A stretch of 64,000 nt of DNA from Paracraurococcus ruber (GCF_004353985.1 NZ_SMOA01000006.1:1-64000); one strand, 5' to 3'. Counted from the first letter of the stretch, positions 42,393 through 51,134 are shown. Numbers and translations: made by a program. Notes: a model not told the origin generated them from the sequence alone.

Positions 42393-43478
42393 TCAGGACG
42401 GCAGGTCGCGCGACGCAAGGTCCCGAAGGCGCCCCCGCTCGTCGGCGTCCAGGCCGACCGCGCCGGCGCAGGCCGGGTCCAGCAACCGGAGCGCCAGCAG
42501 CGCCGACCGGCCGTCCAGGTGGCGTGCCTCGCCGGCGGGCAGCGTCATCTGCCGCAGCAGCGCCCGCGCGGCATGCGGCGCCCCATCGGGCAGGCAACCC
42601 AGCACTGCAAGCCCTTCGGCAACAGCGAGCGGGGATGGTGGCGGCCTGGGCAGCACCGGCCGGGTCGCCCGCATGCCCCAGTCCACCCGGCCCAGGCGCT
42701 CCGCGGCGGCGTCGCGCGCCTGGCCCCTCGGCACCACGGACAAGGCACGCCCCCGCCAGTCGATCCATGCCTGCAACTGGACGCAGCCGCGTCCCTGGGT
42801 CGTGAAGGTCTCGCAGGGTGGCCGGTCGTCGAGGTCAAGGCGCTCGGCCTGCACTCCCTCCAACTCGGTATCCTGCAGGCGAAGGCCGATGACCAGGGCG
42901 TCCTCCAGCCAAGCGAAGCGCAGCACCGCCCGCTGCAGCACGGCCCCTTGCATCTGCGTCCGCCGCAGGAGGGTCGCCGACAGGTCCACCCCCTTCAGGT
43001 CCGCGCCCTGCATCTGGGCATCGGCCAGCGACGCGGCGCGCAGCACGGCGCCTTCCAGTGTCGCCCCCTGGAACTGCGCCCGGTCCAGGATGGCGCCGTG
43101 CAGCCGCGCGCCCCGCAGGGAGGCCGCCTGCATCTGGGCGTCGGCCAGCGAGGCGCTTGCCAGGACCGCCCCGTCCAGCGAAGCGGCCTGCATCTGCGCC
43201 CCGTCCAGCCGCGCCCGCGTGAGGTCCGCCCCGTCGAGATGCGCCGATTGGAGCTGGGCACCCGCCAGCACCGCCCCTTCGAGCACGGCACAGGGGGCGG
43301 GCATCGCGGCGCCGACACAACCGAGCCTGGCCCCGCGCAGCACGGCACCATCCAGCCGGGCACCGCGGAGATTGGCGCCGTCGAAGCTGGCCTGATCCAG
43401 CCTTGCCCCCGTCAGGGAGGCACCCTCCAGCCGGCTGCCCGCGAGATCGGCCTTGCGCAGGTCCACCCGGTCCAGCAC
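42393..43478 (-). CDS. pentapeptide-repeat protein, C-terminal part of an amber-split gene
   Basis: About 361 codons, from the first in-frame GTG after an amber codon. Residues ~1-215 are some 40 pentapeptide repeats of the A(D/N)LxX type (ADLAG, ASLTG, ANLRG, AQMQA, ADLKG), which form a right-handed quadrilateral beta-helix. The repeat run is broken once by CVGAAMPAPC. The C-terminal ~145 residues are non-repetitive. The frame is the same as that of the membrane-protein gene upstream, separated only by a TAG at 43541-43539 and 20 sense codons that already read like repeat-leader sequence (RTRVLRGRDLRAAVL). It is probably the severed second half of one protein; translation on its own is uncertain. 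Confidence 0.7.
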   Translation of the reverse strand: MLDRVDLRKADLAGSRLEGASLTGARLDQASFDGANLRGARLDGAVLRGARLGCVGAAMPAPCAVLEGAVLAGAQLQSAHLDGADLTRARLDGAQMQAASLDGAVLASASLADAQMQAASLRGARLHGAILDRAQFQGATLEGAVLRAASLADAQMQGADLKGVDLSATLLRRTQMQGAVLQRAVLRFAWLEDALVIGLRLQDTELEGVQAERLDLDDRPPCETFTTQGRGCVQLQAWIDWRGRALSVVPRGQARDAAAERLGRVDWGMRATRPVLPRPPPSPLAVAEGLAVLGCLPDGAPHAARALLRQMTLPAGEARHLDGRSALLALRLLDPACAGAVGLDADERGRLRDLASRDLPS

Positions 43479-43538
43479 CGCCGCGCGCAGATCCCGCCCG
43501 CGCAGGACGCGCGTGCGCGACAGGCTTGCCAGCGGCGC

Positions 43539-44456
43539 CTACTCCTCCGGCACGAAATCCTCGTCGGGCACGACGAGGCGGCGGGAGAAGATGCTGACCG
43601 GCGACTGGGTCACCGGATCGACCGGCCCGTCGAACAGCGTCGCGCGCAGCGGCCGCAGCGGGCCCTGCAGTTCCGTCGCCTCGCCGGGGATGGTCGCCAC
43701 GCCCCAGGAGAAGAGCAGCACCGCCACGGCGGAGCTCCAGCGCAGGGCACCAAGGTACCAGAAGCGCCGGGGCAGGCGGCCGATATAGGTGGGCCAGAGC
43801 CACCAGATCACCGCCATGTCCGCCAGCACCAGGATGCGGTGCCACCAGGTAACGACCGGATCATGGTAGGGCAGGAAGCGAAGCTGGAAGAACAGCAGCA
43901 GCAGCACAGGCGCCGCGACCAGCGTCGTCCAGGCCATCAGCCGCACCTGCAGCTGCGGGATGCCGAAGCGTTCCGACGCCAGCAGCTGCAGCACCGAGAA
44001 GCTGTCGAGCCGCTTGAGGGCGAGTTTGCGGGCGGCCCGGTCGCCCGCGGCCGCCTGTTCGACCGCGTCGAGGAAGGGCCGCAGCTTGTCCGCCATCAGC
44101 CGCAGCTGCGCGAGCAGGTAGAAATGCAGCAGCAGGAAGATGGCCGGCGCAGCGCCGTAGAAGCCGCGCAGCGGCAACTCGACCGAGAGGAAGGGAACCT
44201 TGACCGGTTCCTCGAGCAGCAGCGTGCGGTGCGTCGTGGACCCGACGATGGCCGCGACGGTGATCATGATGGTGATCAGGAAGAACCACTGCCCGGCTTC
44301 GCGCCGCGCCGCCTCGTTGGCGGCATCGGCCAGGGTCTTCAGGTCCGTCTCAAGCCGCGGCGCCGGCTTCGGCGGGTAGCGGCGGATGGCGGGACGGTGG
44401 GCCAAGGCGGCGGTCCAGGCGGGCTGAGATGCCTGCCTGTTGGGCATGGGCCGCAT
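43539..44456 (-). CDS. membrane protein, N-terminal part of an amber-split pentapeptide-repeat protein
   Basis: About 305 residues with roughly five TM helices: GQWFFLITIMITVAAIVG, YGAAPAIFLLLHFYLLAQL, AWTTLVAAPVLLLLFFQL, LVLADMAVIWWLWP and SSAVAVLLFSWGVATI. A cytosolic loop between TM2 and TM3 has KLALKRLDSFSVLQLLASERFG. It ends DEDFVPEE then TAG. Membrane domains of this sort fused to C-terminal pentapeptide repeats are the normal form as I know the family, so the TAG probably interrupts a ~690-residue protein. Start candidates are ATG 44456 and ATG 44447. It is divergent from the HD-hydrolase gene. Confidence 0.7.
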   Translation of the reverse strand: MRPMPNRQASQPAWTAALAHRPAIRRYPPKPAPRLETDLKTLADAANEAARREAGQWFFLITIMITVAAIVGSTTHRTLLLEEPVKVPFLSVELPLRGFYGAAPAIFLLLHFYLLAQLRLMADKLRPFLDAVEQAAAGDRAARKLALKRLDSFSVLQLLASERFGIPQLQVRLMAWTTLVAAPVLLLLFFQLRFLPYHDPVVTWWHRILVLADMAVIWWLWPTYIGRLPRRFWYLGALRWSSAVAVLLFSWGVATIPGEATELQGPLRPLRATLFDGPVDPVTQSPVSIFSRRLVVPDEDFVPEE

Positions 44457-44524
44457 TGGCAACGGGATTCCGCCCCGCCCGAACCCTTCCCTTTCCCCCT
44501 CCAACCCCCGACAGTCAGGCCACC

Positions 44525-45115
44525 ATGGACAGCCACACGCCCACCGAGACCGACCTCGCCCGCATCCTCCGCGCCGCCGTCTTCGCCGCCCGGGTGCACG
44601 CCACCCATCGCCGCAAGGGCGCGGCGGCCGAGCCCTATGTGAACCATGTGCTGGAGGTGGCGGAGATCCTCGCCGCCCATGCCGCCCCGCCGGCCGCCAT
44701 CATCGCCGCCCTGCTGCACGACACGGTGGAGGACAGCGACGAGGACCCGGAGCCCTGCACCCTGGCGCAGATCGAGGCCGCCTTCGGCGCCGAGGTCGCC
44801 GGCATCGTCGCCGAGGTCTCGGACGACAAGTCCCTGCCGAAGGAGGTCCGCAAGGGCCTGCAGGTGCGCAACGGGCCGAAGAAGTCGGACGCCGCGAAGC
44901 AGCTCAAGCTGGCCGACAAGATCTCCAACCTGCGCGCCATCGCGGCCAGCCCGCCGAAGGGCTGGGACCATGCGCGGCGGCTGGAATATGTCGGCTGGGC
45001 CGGGCGCGTCGCGGCCGGGCTGCGCGGCGTGAACCCGGCGCTGGACGCGGTGTTCGAGGCGACCTACCGCGACGCCGTCCGGCGGCTGGCCGCGGATGGC
45101 GGGACGCCGGCATGA
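44525..45115 (+). CDS. HD-domain (p)ppGpp hydrolase-like protein (small alarmone hydrolase type)
   Basis: A 196-residue stand-alone HD phosphohydrolase like the hydrolase part of RelA/SpoT and animal MESH1. It has VHATHRRKGAAAEPYVNHVLEVA, then ALLHDTVEDSDED (His65-Asp66), the ADKISNLRAIAASPPKGWD segment and the final HALL-like helix. No synthetase, TGS or ACT domain is present. Its likely activity is Mn2+-dependent hydrolysis of (p)ppGpp or a related nucleotide such as NADPH. Its TGA overlaps the ATG of the GNAT gene. ATG 44525 was chosen since the family starts near here. Confidence 0.9.
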   Translation: MDSHTPTETDLARILRAAVFAARVHATHRRKGAAAEPYVNHVLEVAEILAAHAAPPAAIIAALLHDTVEDSDEDPEPCTLAQIEAAFGAEVAGIVAEVSDDKSLPKEVRKGLQVRNGPKKSDAAKQLKLADKISNLRAIAASPPKGWDHARRLEYVGWAGRVAAGLRGVNPALDAVFEATYRDAVRRLAADGGTPA

Positions 45116-45861
45116 CCTGGACCGTCGCCGGGCTGGAACGCGCCTGCCTCACCGCCCTGCCCGCGCCGCGCCATGGCTGGGACGGGCCCTTCGTGATGAA
45201 GGCCTTCCTGGGCGGCACGGGGCGGGCGAATTCCTGCTGCGCCCTGGACCCCTCGCCGGACCCGCTGCTGGCGGACCGCGTCGCCCGCATCGCGGCGCGC
45301 TACCACGCGCTCGGCCTGCCCAGCCGCTTCCGCTCCACCCCGCTGAGCCCGCCTGGGCTGGAGGAGGCGCTGCTGGCGCTCGGGCACCGGGCCGACCCGG
45401 ACCCCACCATCGTCTTCGCCGGCGCGATCGGCGGCGTGGCGGCGGACGACCCGGCGGTTCGGGACGAGGCCGGGCCGACCGCGGCCTGGATGGGGCTGGT
45501 CGGCACCGCCGAATACCAGACCTCGCTGCGGCAGGCGGAGAAGCTGCGGAACCCGGAATTCCTGGCGGCGCCGGCCGCCTGGCTGGTGCTGCGAGATGGC
45601 GGGGTGGACGCCGCCTGCCTCTTCACCGTGGCGGATGGGGACCATTGCGGCGTCTTCGACCTGGCGACGCGGCCGGACTGCCGGCGCCGCGGGCTGGCCG
45701 CCCGGCTGATCCGTGCCGCGGCCGCCTGGGGCCGGGCACGGGGCGCGACCACGCTCTACGCCCAGGTGGCAGCCAGCAACGCGGCATCCGGCGCGGTGCA
45801 GCGCGGCCTGGGGCTCGCGGAAGCCTATCGCTACCGGTACTTCGTCCTGCCCCCCGGCTGA
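45112..45861 (+). CDS. GNAT-family N-acetyltransferase
   Basis: A 249-residue protein. The C-terminal ~110 residues are a GNAT domain with the acetyl-CoA loop RPDCRRRGLAARL (Arg191-Ala196) and the closing motif NAASGAVQRGLGLAEAYRYRYF. The N-terminal half, starting with ERACLTALPAPRHGWDGPFV, resembles the degenerate first GNAT repeat of two-domain acetyltransferases. Substrate is unknown. The ATG overlaps the stop of the HD hydrolase gene (ATGA), so they form a coupled pair; a link between acetylation and alarmone turnover is speculative. A 22-bp perfect palindrome follows downstream. Confidence 0.88.
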   Translation: MTWTVAGLERACLTALPAPRHGWDGPFVMKAFLGGTGRANSCCALDPSPDPLLADRVARIAARYHALGLPSRFRSTPLSPPGLEEALLALGHRADPDPTIVFAGAIGGVAADDPAVRDEAGPTAAWMGLVGTAEYQTSLRQAEKLRNPEFLAAPAAWLVLRDGGVDAACLFTVADGDHCGVFDLATRPDCRRRGLAARLIRAAAAWGRARGATTLYAQVAASNAASGAVQRGLGLAEAYRYRYFVLPPG

Positions 45862-45881
45862 GCGCGGCGCCCGGCGGCGGC

Positions 45882-45903
45882 CGGCCTTCGGCGCCGAAGG
45901 CCG
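45882..45903. terminator. 22-bp perfect palindrome between convergent genes
   Basis: The core GGCCTTCGGCGCCGAAGGCC plus one C/G pair is fully self-complementary. It lies 20 bases after the GNAT stop and 57 bases after the end of the convergent LysR gene, so it probably ends transcription in both directions. Confidence 0.55.
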
Positions 45904-45960
45904 CGGCGCTGCCCGCGGCACGGTGCCAGGCCGGATGCTCCGGGCGCACCACGCGACCGC

Positions 45961-46869
45961 TCAGCGCGCCCGCAGCCGCGGCTCGGCCGCCGCCTTCTCC
46001 ACCAGCAGGTCCAGCACCGCGCGCACCCGCCGCGACAGCGCCCGGCCGCCGGGCCAGACGGCGTGCACTTCCCGCGGTTCCGCCCGCCAGCCCGGCAGCA
46101 CCGGCACCAGCCGGCCGGTCGCCACCTGGCCCATCACGCTCCAGGGTGCCAGCAGCGCGAGGCCGAGTCCCGCTTCGGCCGCCACCTGGGTGGATTCGAT
46201 CGCATCCGCGGCGAAGCGGCCATGCATCGCCACGGCCGCGGTCGCGCCTTCGGGGCCTTCCAGCATCAGCATGTCGTTCGGGCGGGGGCCGCGCAGGATG
46301 CAGAATTCGTGCTGCGCCAGGTCTTCCGGCGTTTCCGGCAGGCCGGCCCGCGTGAGATAGGCGGGCGCGGCGAAGAGCGCGAAATCGACCCGCCCCAGCC
46401 GCCGCGCGATCAGCGATTGCTGGCGGATCGGGCCGATGCGGATGCCAAGGTCGATCCCCTCCTCGACCAAGTCCACCGCCTTGGACTGCAGCCGCGCCTC
46501 CACCGCCAGCCCGGGATGCGTCGCCAGGAAGGGCGCCAGCCAGGGCATGACGACGGCATTGTAGAAGGACGCGACGCAGGAGATGCGGACGAGGCCGGTG
46601 GGCGCCCCCTGCAGGCCGCGGGCATTCGCCTCCGCCTCCTCCAGCGCGTCCAGGATGCGCACGGCTTCCAGGTGGAAGGCGGCGCCGGCATCGGTGGTGG
46701 AAAGCCCGCGCGACGAGCGCAGCAGCAGCGGCACGCCGAGCCGCTGCTCGAGCTCCCCGACGATGCGGCTGACGCTGGGCTGGCTCATCGCCAGGTCACG
46801 GGCGGCGCGGGTGATGTTCCCCGTCTCCACCACCCGCCGGAACACCTGGAGCTGCTGCAGCTTGTCCAT
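45961..46869 (-). CDS. LysR-family transcriptional regulator
   Basis: A 302-residue LTTR. The N-terminal winged HTH is DKLQQLQVFRRVVETGNITR, then AARDLAMSQPSVSRIVGELEQRLGVPLLLRSSRGLSTTDAG. The effector domain includes GLVRISCVASFYNAVVMPWL and DLGIRIGPIRQQSLIARRLG, like the CrgA/AaeR branch that often controls oxidoreductases. It lies 69 bases after the stop of, and in the opposite direction to, no gene on its left; the quinone oxidoreductase gene to its right is transcribed the same way and ends 69 bases upstream. The target is therefore not evident from a divergent arrangement. Confidence 0.93.
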   Translation of the reverse strand: MDKLQQLQVFRRVVETGNITRAARDLAMSQPSVSRIVGELEQRLGVPLLLRSSRGLSTTDAGAAFHLEAVRILDALEEAEANARGLQGAPTGLVRISCVASFYNAVVMPWLAPFLATHPGLAVEARLQSKAVDLVEEGIDLGIRIGPIRQQSLIARRLGRVDFALFAAPAYLTRAGLPETPEDLAQHEFCILRGPRPNDMLMLEGPEGATAAVAMHGRFAADAIESTQVAAEAGLGLALLAPWSVMGQVATGRLVPVLPGWRAEPREVHAVWPGGRALSRRVRAVLDLLVEKAAAEPRLRAR

Positions 46870-46938
46870 GGGCAGGGAAAGCGCCGGAATTCTTCCGGCC
46901 GGATCAGATCCGGCCGATCGCCCTCGACGCCGGGCCCG

Positions 46939-47907
46939 TTACGGCAACAGCACCGTGCTGCCGGTGGTCTTGCGGGATTCCAGTGCCCGATGCGCCTCGG
47001 CCGCGTCCTTCAGCGGGAAGGTCTGGTTGACCGCGATACGCACCGCGCCCGACGTGACCGCGGCGAACAGGTCGTTGGCGGTCGCCACCAGGTCCTCCCG
47101 CTTCGCAGTATAGGTGTTCAGCGTCGGGCGCGTGACATAGAGCGACCCCTTGGCCGCCAGGACGCCAAGGTCGGTGGTCACGGGGCCGGAGGCATTGCCG
47201 TAGGTGATCATCAGGCCGAAGGGGCGAAGGCAGTCGAGCGAGGTGATGAAGGTGTCCTTGCCGACGCTGTCATAGACCACGGGCAGCATCGCCCCGCCGG
47301 TGATCTCCTTCACCTTCGCCGGGATGTTGTCGCTGGTCAGCAGCGCGTGGTCGGCGCCCAGGTCGCGGATCAGCGCCGCCTTCTCGGCGGTCGAGACCAC
47401 GCCGATCACGGTCGCGCCCAGGTGCTTCGCCCATTGCACCAGGATGCTGCCGACGCCGCCGGCCGCGGCATGCACCAGGATGGTGTCGCCCTTCTTCACC
47501 GCATAGGTGCGCATGACCAGGAACTGCGCCGTCATGCCCTGCAGCATCATCGCCGCAGCCTGGGTGTAGTCGATGCCGTCGGGGATCTTCACCAGCTTCT
47601 CGGCCGGGGCGCAGCGGTATTCGGCATAGGCGCCCAGCGCGCCGGCATAGGCGACGCGGTCGCCGACCTTCAACTCGGTCACGCCGTCGCCGACCGCATC
47701 CACCTCCCCCGCGCCCTCCATGCCGATGGTCACGGGCATCGACGGCGCCTTGTAGAGGCCGGTGCGGAAATAGACGTCGATGTAGTTCAGCCCGACCGCG
47801 TGCTGGCGAATGCGCACCTCGCCCGGCTTCGGCTCGGGCTTCGGCAGTTCCTCCCAGACCAGCTTCTCGGGGCCGCCGTGCTCATGGACGCGGATGGCAT
47901 GGTTCAT
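46939..47907 (-). CDS. quinone oxidoreductase (QOR-type, zinc-free MDR)
   Basis: A 322-residue NADPH:quinone reductase of the medium-chain family without zinc ligands. It begins AIRVHEHGGPEKLVWEELP and has GLNYIDVYFRTGLYK, VTIGMEGAGEVDAVGDGV, the NADPH-binding HAAAGGVGSILVQWAKHLGA and the C-terminal DAAEAHRALESRKTTGSTVL. It reduces quinones or conjugated carbonyls, usually a detoxifying step. Its ATG overlaps the TGA of ogt by four bases, so ogt and qor are cotranslated, a pairing that fits a shared response to electrophile or alkylation stress. Confidence 0.94.
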   Translation of the reverse strand: MNHAIRVHEHGGPEKLVWEELPKPEPKPGEVRIRQHAVGLNYIDVYFRTGLYKAPSMPVTIGMEGAGEVDAVGDGVTELKVGDRVAYAGALGAYAEYRCAPAEKLVKIPDGIDYTQAAAMMLQGMTAQFLVMRTYAVKKGDTILVHAAAGGVGSILVQWAKHLGATVIGVVSTAEKAALIRDLGADHALLTSDNIPAKVKEITGGAMLPVVYDSVGKDTFITSLDCLRPFGLMITYGNASGPVTTDLGVLAAKGSLYVTRPTLNTYTAKREDLVATANDLFAAVTSGAVRIAVNQTFPLKDAAEAHRALESRKTTGSTVLLP

Positions 47908-48437
47908 CGGTTGGGTCCCTGGTGTTGCCCGCCGGTCGGCGGGGAGGAAAGGGGAAGCTCGCCCGGCGCGGCGCCGGTGCGGGACCGGGCCTCGAGCGCG
48001 AGCAGGAAGCGCTTGGTAGCCGCGCCCTCGCCGCCCGAATAGCCGCCCAGCGAGCCATCGGCGGCCACGACGCGGTGGCACGGAATGATGATCGGGATCG
48101 GGTTGTCGCCATTCGCCTGGCCGATGGCCCGGGCGGACCGGCACCCCACGTCCCGCGCGATGTCCAGGTAGCTGCGGGTCTCGCCAGGCGGGATGCGGCA
48201 CAGCGCGTCCCAGACCTTGCGGCGGAAGGTGCTGCCCTGGGGATCCAGCGGCAGGTCGAAGGTCGCGCGGACCCCGTCGAAGTAATCCTGCAGCTGGGCG
48301 GCCGCGGCCTGCAGCAGCGGGGTTGGCGCCGCGTCATCGGGGCCGACGCCGCGGCCCCAGTCGAGAGCGACGATAGCGCCCCGGTCCTCGAAGACCGTGA
48401 GCTCGCCGAGCGGGGTGTGGAGCGTGATATGGGGCAT
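47904..48437 (-). CDS. ogt: methylated-DNA-[protein]-cysteine S-methyltransferase
   Basis: A 177-residue suicide repair protein that removes O6-alkyl groups from guanine. It has FRRKVWDALCRIPPGETRSYLDIA, the Arg-finger region ARAIGQANGDNPIPI and the acceptor motif IPCHRVV (Cys120), followed by GSLGGYSGG. There is no N-terminal Ada regulatory domain, so it is the Ogt type. ATG 48437 is preferred over GTG/ATG codons further upstream because the domain starts at once (PHITLHTPLGELTVF). The last ~25 residues are a disordered Pro/Gly tail. It is followed by qor in the same operon. Confidence 0.94.
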   Translation of the reverse strand: MPHITLHTPLGELTVFEDRGAIVALDWGRGVGPDDAAPTPLLQAAAAQLQDYFDGVRATFDLPLDPQGSTFRRKVWDALCRIPPGETRSYLDIARDVGCRSARAIGQANGDNPIPIIIPCHRVVAADGSLGGYSGGEGAATKRFLLALEARSRTGAAPGELPLSSPPTGGQHQGPNR

Positions 48438-48733
48438 GCAGGCGGCGGATGGCACACCCGGGCGCGGCCATCGTCAAGCGCGCGGCGCACCATGCCTGCG
48501 GTGCCGTCGGCGCCTTGGCTCCGGCCTGCCGCGTTCCGGCCGGCATGGCGGCCGGCCGCCGGGATCGGTCCGCGTGATGCGTGGGCTGCTGCCCCGGCGC
48601 CACGCAGCGGCGCCGTACCGGCCGGGCCCGTCCGCCCACCGGCCGGACGGCCTACCCTGGCCGCTGACCCGGCGCATCGCTACATCCAGGGGACGGGCCG
48701 GTGACGCTGTCCCGCCCACGGAGAGACGCAGCC
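48438..48733. other. 296-bp gap between ogt and the ferredoxin-like gene
   Basis: A divergent promoter region with no supported gene or recognised promoter. The sequence is rich in GCCGG words and shows no outstanding hairpin. Confidence 0.3.
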
Positions 48734-49096
48734 TTGCCCGACACGCCGCATCCCGACGATCCGCCCGCCTATTTCCGTGCCCATGTCTTTGTCTGCTGCA
48801 ATCGCCGCCCGGATGGGCACAAACGCGGGTCTTGCGCTGCCCGCGGCAGCGAGCGGCTGCGGGACTACATGAAGGCGCGGGCGAAGGAACTGGGGCTGGA
48901 GGGCGTGCGGGTGAACCAGGCGGGCTGCCTGGACCGTTGCGAATTCGGCCCGACGCTGGTGATCTACCCCGAAGGCGTCTGGTACCGGCCGGAAACCACG
49001 GCCGACGTGGATGAGATCCTGGAAGCGCATCTGCGGCAGGGCGGGCGGGTTCCGCGGCTCATGCTGACCGAGAAGGACGTTGTCCCGAAGGGCTAA
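48734..49096 (+). CDS. thioredoxin-like (2Fe-2S) ferredoxin-domain protein
   Basis: About 120 residues with a thioredoxin-like [2Fe-2S] fold as in NuoE and the Azotobacter/Clostridium Shethna type. The N-terminal strand AHVFVCCNRR carries the first cysteines, SCAARGSERLRDYMK another, and the C-terminal pair is in VNQAGCLDRCEFGPTLVIYPEGVWY. It probably shuttles electrons; the partner is unknown. No ATG lies near the domain start: TTG 48734 has GGAGAG nine bases upstream, and GTG 48701 is an alternative adding 11 residues. It precedes mnmE by 84 bases on the same strand. Confidence 0.88.
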   Translation: MPDTPHPDDPPAYFRAHVFVCCNRRPDGHKRGSCAARGSERLRDYMKARAKELGLEGVRVNQAGCLDRCEFGPTLVIYPEGVWYRPETTADVDEILEAHLRQGGRVPRLMLTEKDVVPKG

Positions 49097-49180
49097 GGCG
49101 CGCCCGGCCGGCCCGGGAGGCCGATGCGGGCCGAGGGTCCGCGATCGTCCCTTCCCCGGCCGGCTGCCGCGCCGCCATCC

Positions 49181-50506
49181 ATGCCGCCGGTGATCGACGA
49201 TACGGTCTTCGCCCTGGCGAGCGGCGCGGGGCGTGCCGCCGTTGCGGTGCTCCGCCTGTCCGGCCCCGGCACGGCCGCCATCGTCCGGGCGCTCGCCGGC
49301 GCGCTTCCCGCCCCACGCCAGGCCTCCCTCCGCCGCCTGCGCCACCCGCACTCCGCCGAGGTGCTGGACCAGGCCCTGGTGCTCTGGTTTCCCGGACCCC
49401 GCAGCTATACCGGGGAGGACAGCGCGGAGTTGCATCTGCATGGCGGCCCGGCGGTCATCGCCGGCGTGGCCGAGGCCCTGGTCGCCGCCGGTGCCCGCCC
49501 GGCCGAGCCGGGCGAGTTCACCCGCCGCGCCTTCGTGCACGGCCGGCTGGACCTGACCGCCGCGGAGGGCATCGCCGACCTGATCGCCGCCGAGACCGCC
49601 GCCCAGCGCCGGCAGGCCCTGCGGCAGGCGGAGGGGGCGCTGGCCACGCTCTATGGCGGCTGGGCGGCGCGGATCACCGCCCTGCTGGCCCGGCAGGAAG
49701 CCTTCATCGAATTCGAGGATGAGGACCTACCCGAGGGCCTGGACGATGCGGTGGCCGGCGCCGCCGCAGCGCTGCGGGCGGAGATCGCGTCGCATCTGGC
49801 AGATGCGCATCGCGGGGAGCGGCTGCGGGAAGGCCTGCTGGTGGCCATCCTGGGCGCGCCCAATGCCGGAAAATCCTCGCTACTGAATGCCTTGGCGGGG
49901 CGGGAGGCGGCGATCGTCTCGGCCCGCGCCGGCACCACCCGCGACGTGGTGGAGGTGCGGCTCGACCTGGCCGGCGTGCCGGTGACCCTGGCCGATACCG
50001 CGGGCCTGCGGGAGGCGGAGGATGAGATCGAGGTCGAGGGCATCCGCCGCGCCCGCCGACGGGCGGAGGAAGCCGACCTCGTCCTCGCGGTCTTCGCCGC
50101 CGACCAGGCGCCGGATGCCGGGACGCTGGACTGGGTGAGGCCTGGTACGCTGGTGGTGGTGAACAAGCGGGACCTGGCACTGGCGCCGGCGACCATCGGC
50201 GGGCTAGCGCCGATCCCGGTGTCCGCCGTCACGGGCGAGGGGCTGAATGCGCTGCGTGCCAGGCTGGCGGAGGAAGCGACCGCCCGTGCCGGCCTCGGGG
50301 CCGAGGCCACCCTGACCCGTCCGCGGCATCGGGCCGCCCTGACCGAGGCCGCCGGATGGCTGGCGGAGATCGCCGTCGCGCCCTTGCCGGAGTTGCGGGC
50401 CGAAGCGCTGCGGGCGGCGCTGCGCGCCATCGGCCGCATCACGGGCAGGGTGGGCGTGGAGGCGGTGCTTGACCTTGTCTTCGGCGAATTCTGCATCGGG
50501 AAATGA
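49181..50506 (+). CDS. mnmE: tRNA uridine-5-carboxymethylaminomethyl modification GTPase
   Basis: A 441-residue GTPase that with MnmG makes (c)mnm5U at tRNA wobble position 34. It starts DDTVFALASGAGRAAVAVLRLSG (folate-binding domain), has the PGEFTRRAF segment, then the G domain inserted in a helical domain: GAPNAGKSSLLNAL (G1), GTTRD (G2), DTAGLRE (G3) and NKRD (G4). It ends FGEFCIGK with the functional terminal CIGK cysteine. ATG 49181 matches the family start; a 19-residue longer frame exists. mnmG lies 0.66 kb downstream on the same strand, separated by one unknown gene. Confidence 0.97.
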   Translation: MPPVIDDTVFALASGAGRAAVAVLRLSGPGTAAIVRALAGALPAPRQASLRRLRHPHSAEVLDQALVLWFPGPRSYTGEDSAELHLHGGPAVIAGVAEALVAAGARPAEPGEFTRRAFVHGRLDLTAAEGIADLIAAETAAQRRQALRQAEGALATLYGGWAARITALLARQEAFIEFEDEDLPEGLDDAVAGAAAALRAEIASHLADAHRGERLREGLLVAILGAPNAGKSSLLNALAGREAAIVSARAGTTRDVVEVRLDLAGVPVTLADTAGLREAEDEIEVEGIRRARRRAEEADLVLAVFAADQAPDAGTLDWVRPGTLVVVNKRDLALAPATIGGLAPIPVSAVTGEGLNALRARLAEEATARAGLGAEATLTRPRHRAALTEAAGWLAEIAVAPLPELRAEALRAALRAIGRITGRVGVEAVLDLVFGEFCIGK

Positions 50507-50510
50507 CGCC

Positions 50511-51134
50511 ATGGCGCTGACCGGCGACGAGATCCGCGACTTCTATGCCCGCTGTGCCGCGGCCCGCCTGCGGCTGCAGGATTTGGCGGTGCGCGCCACG
50601 CCGAAGGAGAAGGTGCTGGACCAGATGCGGCGCCTCGGCCTGACGCTGGACCAAGAGATGGGCCAAGTCTCGGACGAGGAACTGGCCTTCGCCTTCGACC
50701 TGGCGATCCACACCGCGCCGCCCGGACGGTCGCGCGCCATCGACCGCGTGGCGAAGCAGCATGCCCGGCTGCCGGGAGAGGGCGCGCTGGTGCTGAATGC
50801 GCTGACCCATGCCTGGGTCTCCATCTTCCGGGTGCTGGACCGGCACCCCGAGGAAGGGCTGATCCTGGAGGATGCGCTGCTCGGCGGCGAGGTCTGGCTG
50901 GTGGACCAGAACATCGCCGAGACGGCGCCGCCCGGCACGGTGATCGCCAGCCGGATCGGCCGGGTTGCTGGCTTCTGCATCTCCTGCGGCGTGGTGGCGC
51001 ATCTGGATGAAAGCCGCCTGGCCGGAGTGCGCGGCACCCTGGAGCGGAGCGGTCTGCCGGCGGCGGACCTGCTGGCCGACCCGCGCTTCGCCGCGATGAT
51101 GTGGCAGGACGGTCTCGGCTTCCGCATCGCCTGA
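50511..51134 (+). CDS. conserved hypothetical protein between mnmE and mnmG
   Basis: A 207-residue soluble protein that I do not recognise. It is helical at the N-terminus ([25 protein letters not shown]). The middle has [21 protein letters not shown] and [12 protein letters not shown], then a beta-rich stretch [24 protein letters not shown] with a CxxC-like CISC. It ends with [18 protein letters not shown]. The gene starts four bases after the mnmE stop and ends 29 bases before mnmG, so it is probably cotranscribed with these tRNA-modification genes. Whether it takes part in that pathway is unknown. Base composition is the same as its neighbours. Confidence 0.75.
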   Translation: MALTGDEIRDFYARCAAARLRLQDLAVRATPKEKVLDQMRRLGLTLDQEMGQVSDEELAFAFDLAIHTAPPGRSRAIDRVAKQHARLPGEGALVLNALTHAWVSIFRVLDRHPEEGLILEDALLGGEVWLVDQNIAETAPPGTVIASRIGRVAGFCISCGVVAHLDESRLAGVRGTLERSGLPAADLLADPRFAAMMWQDGLGFRIA

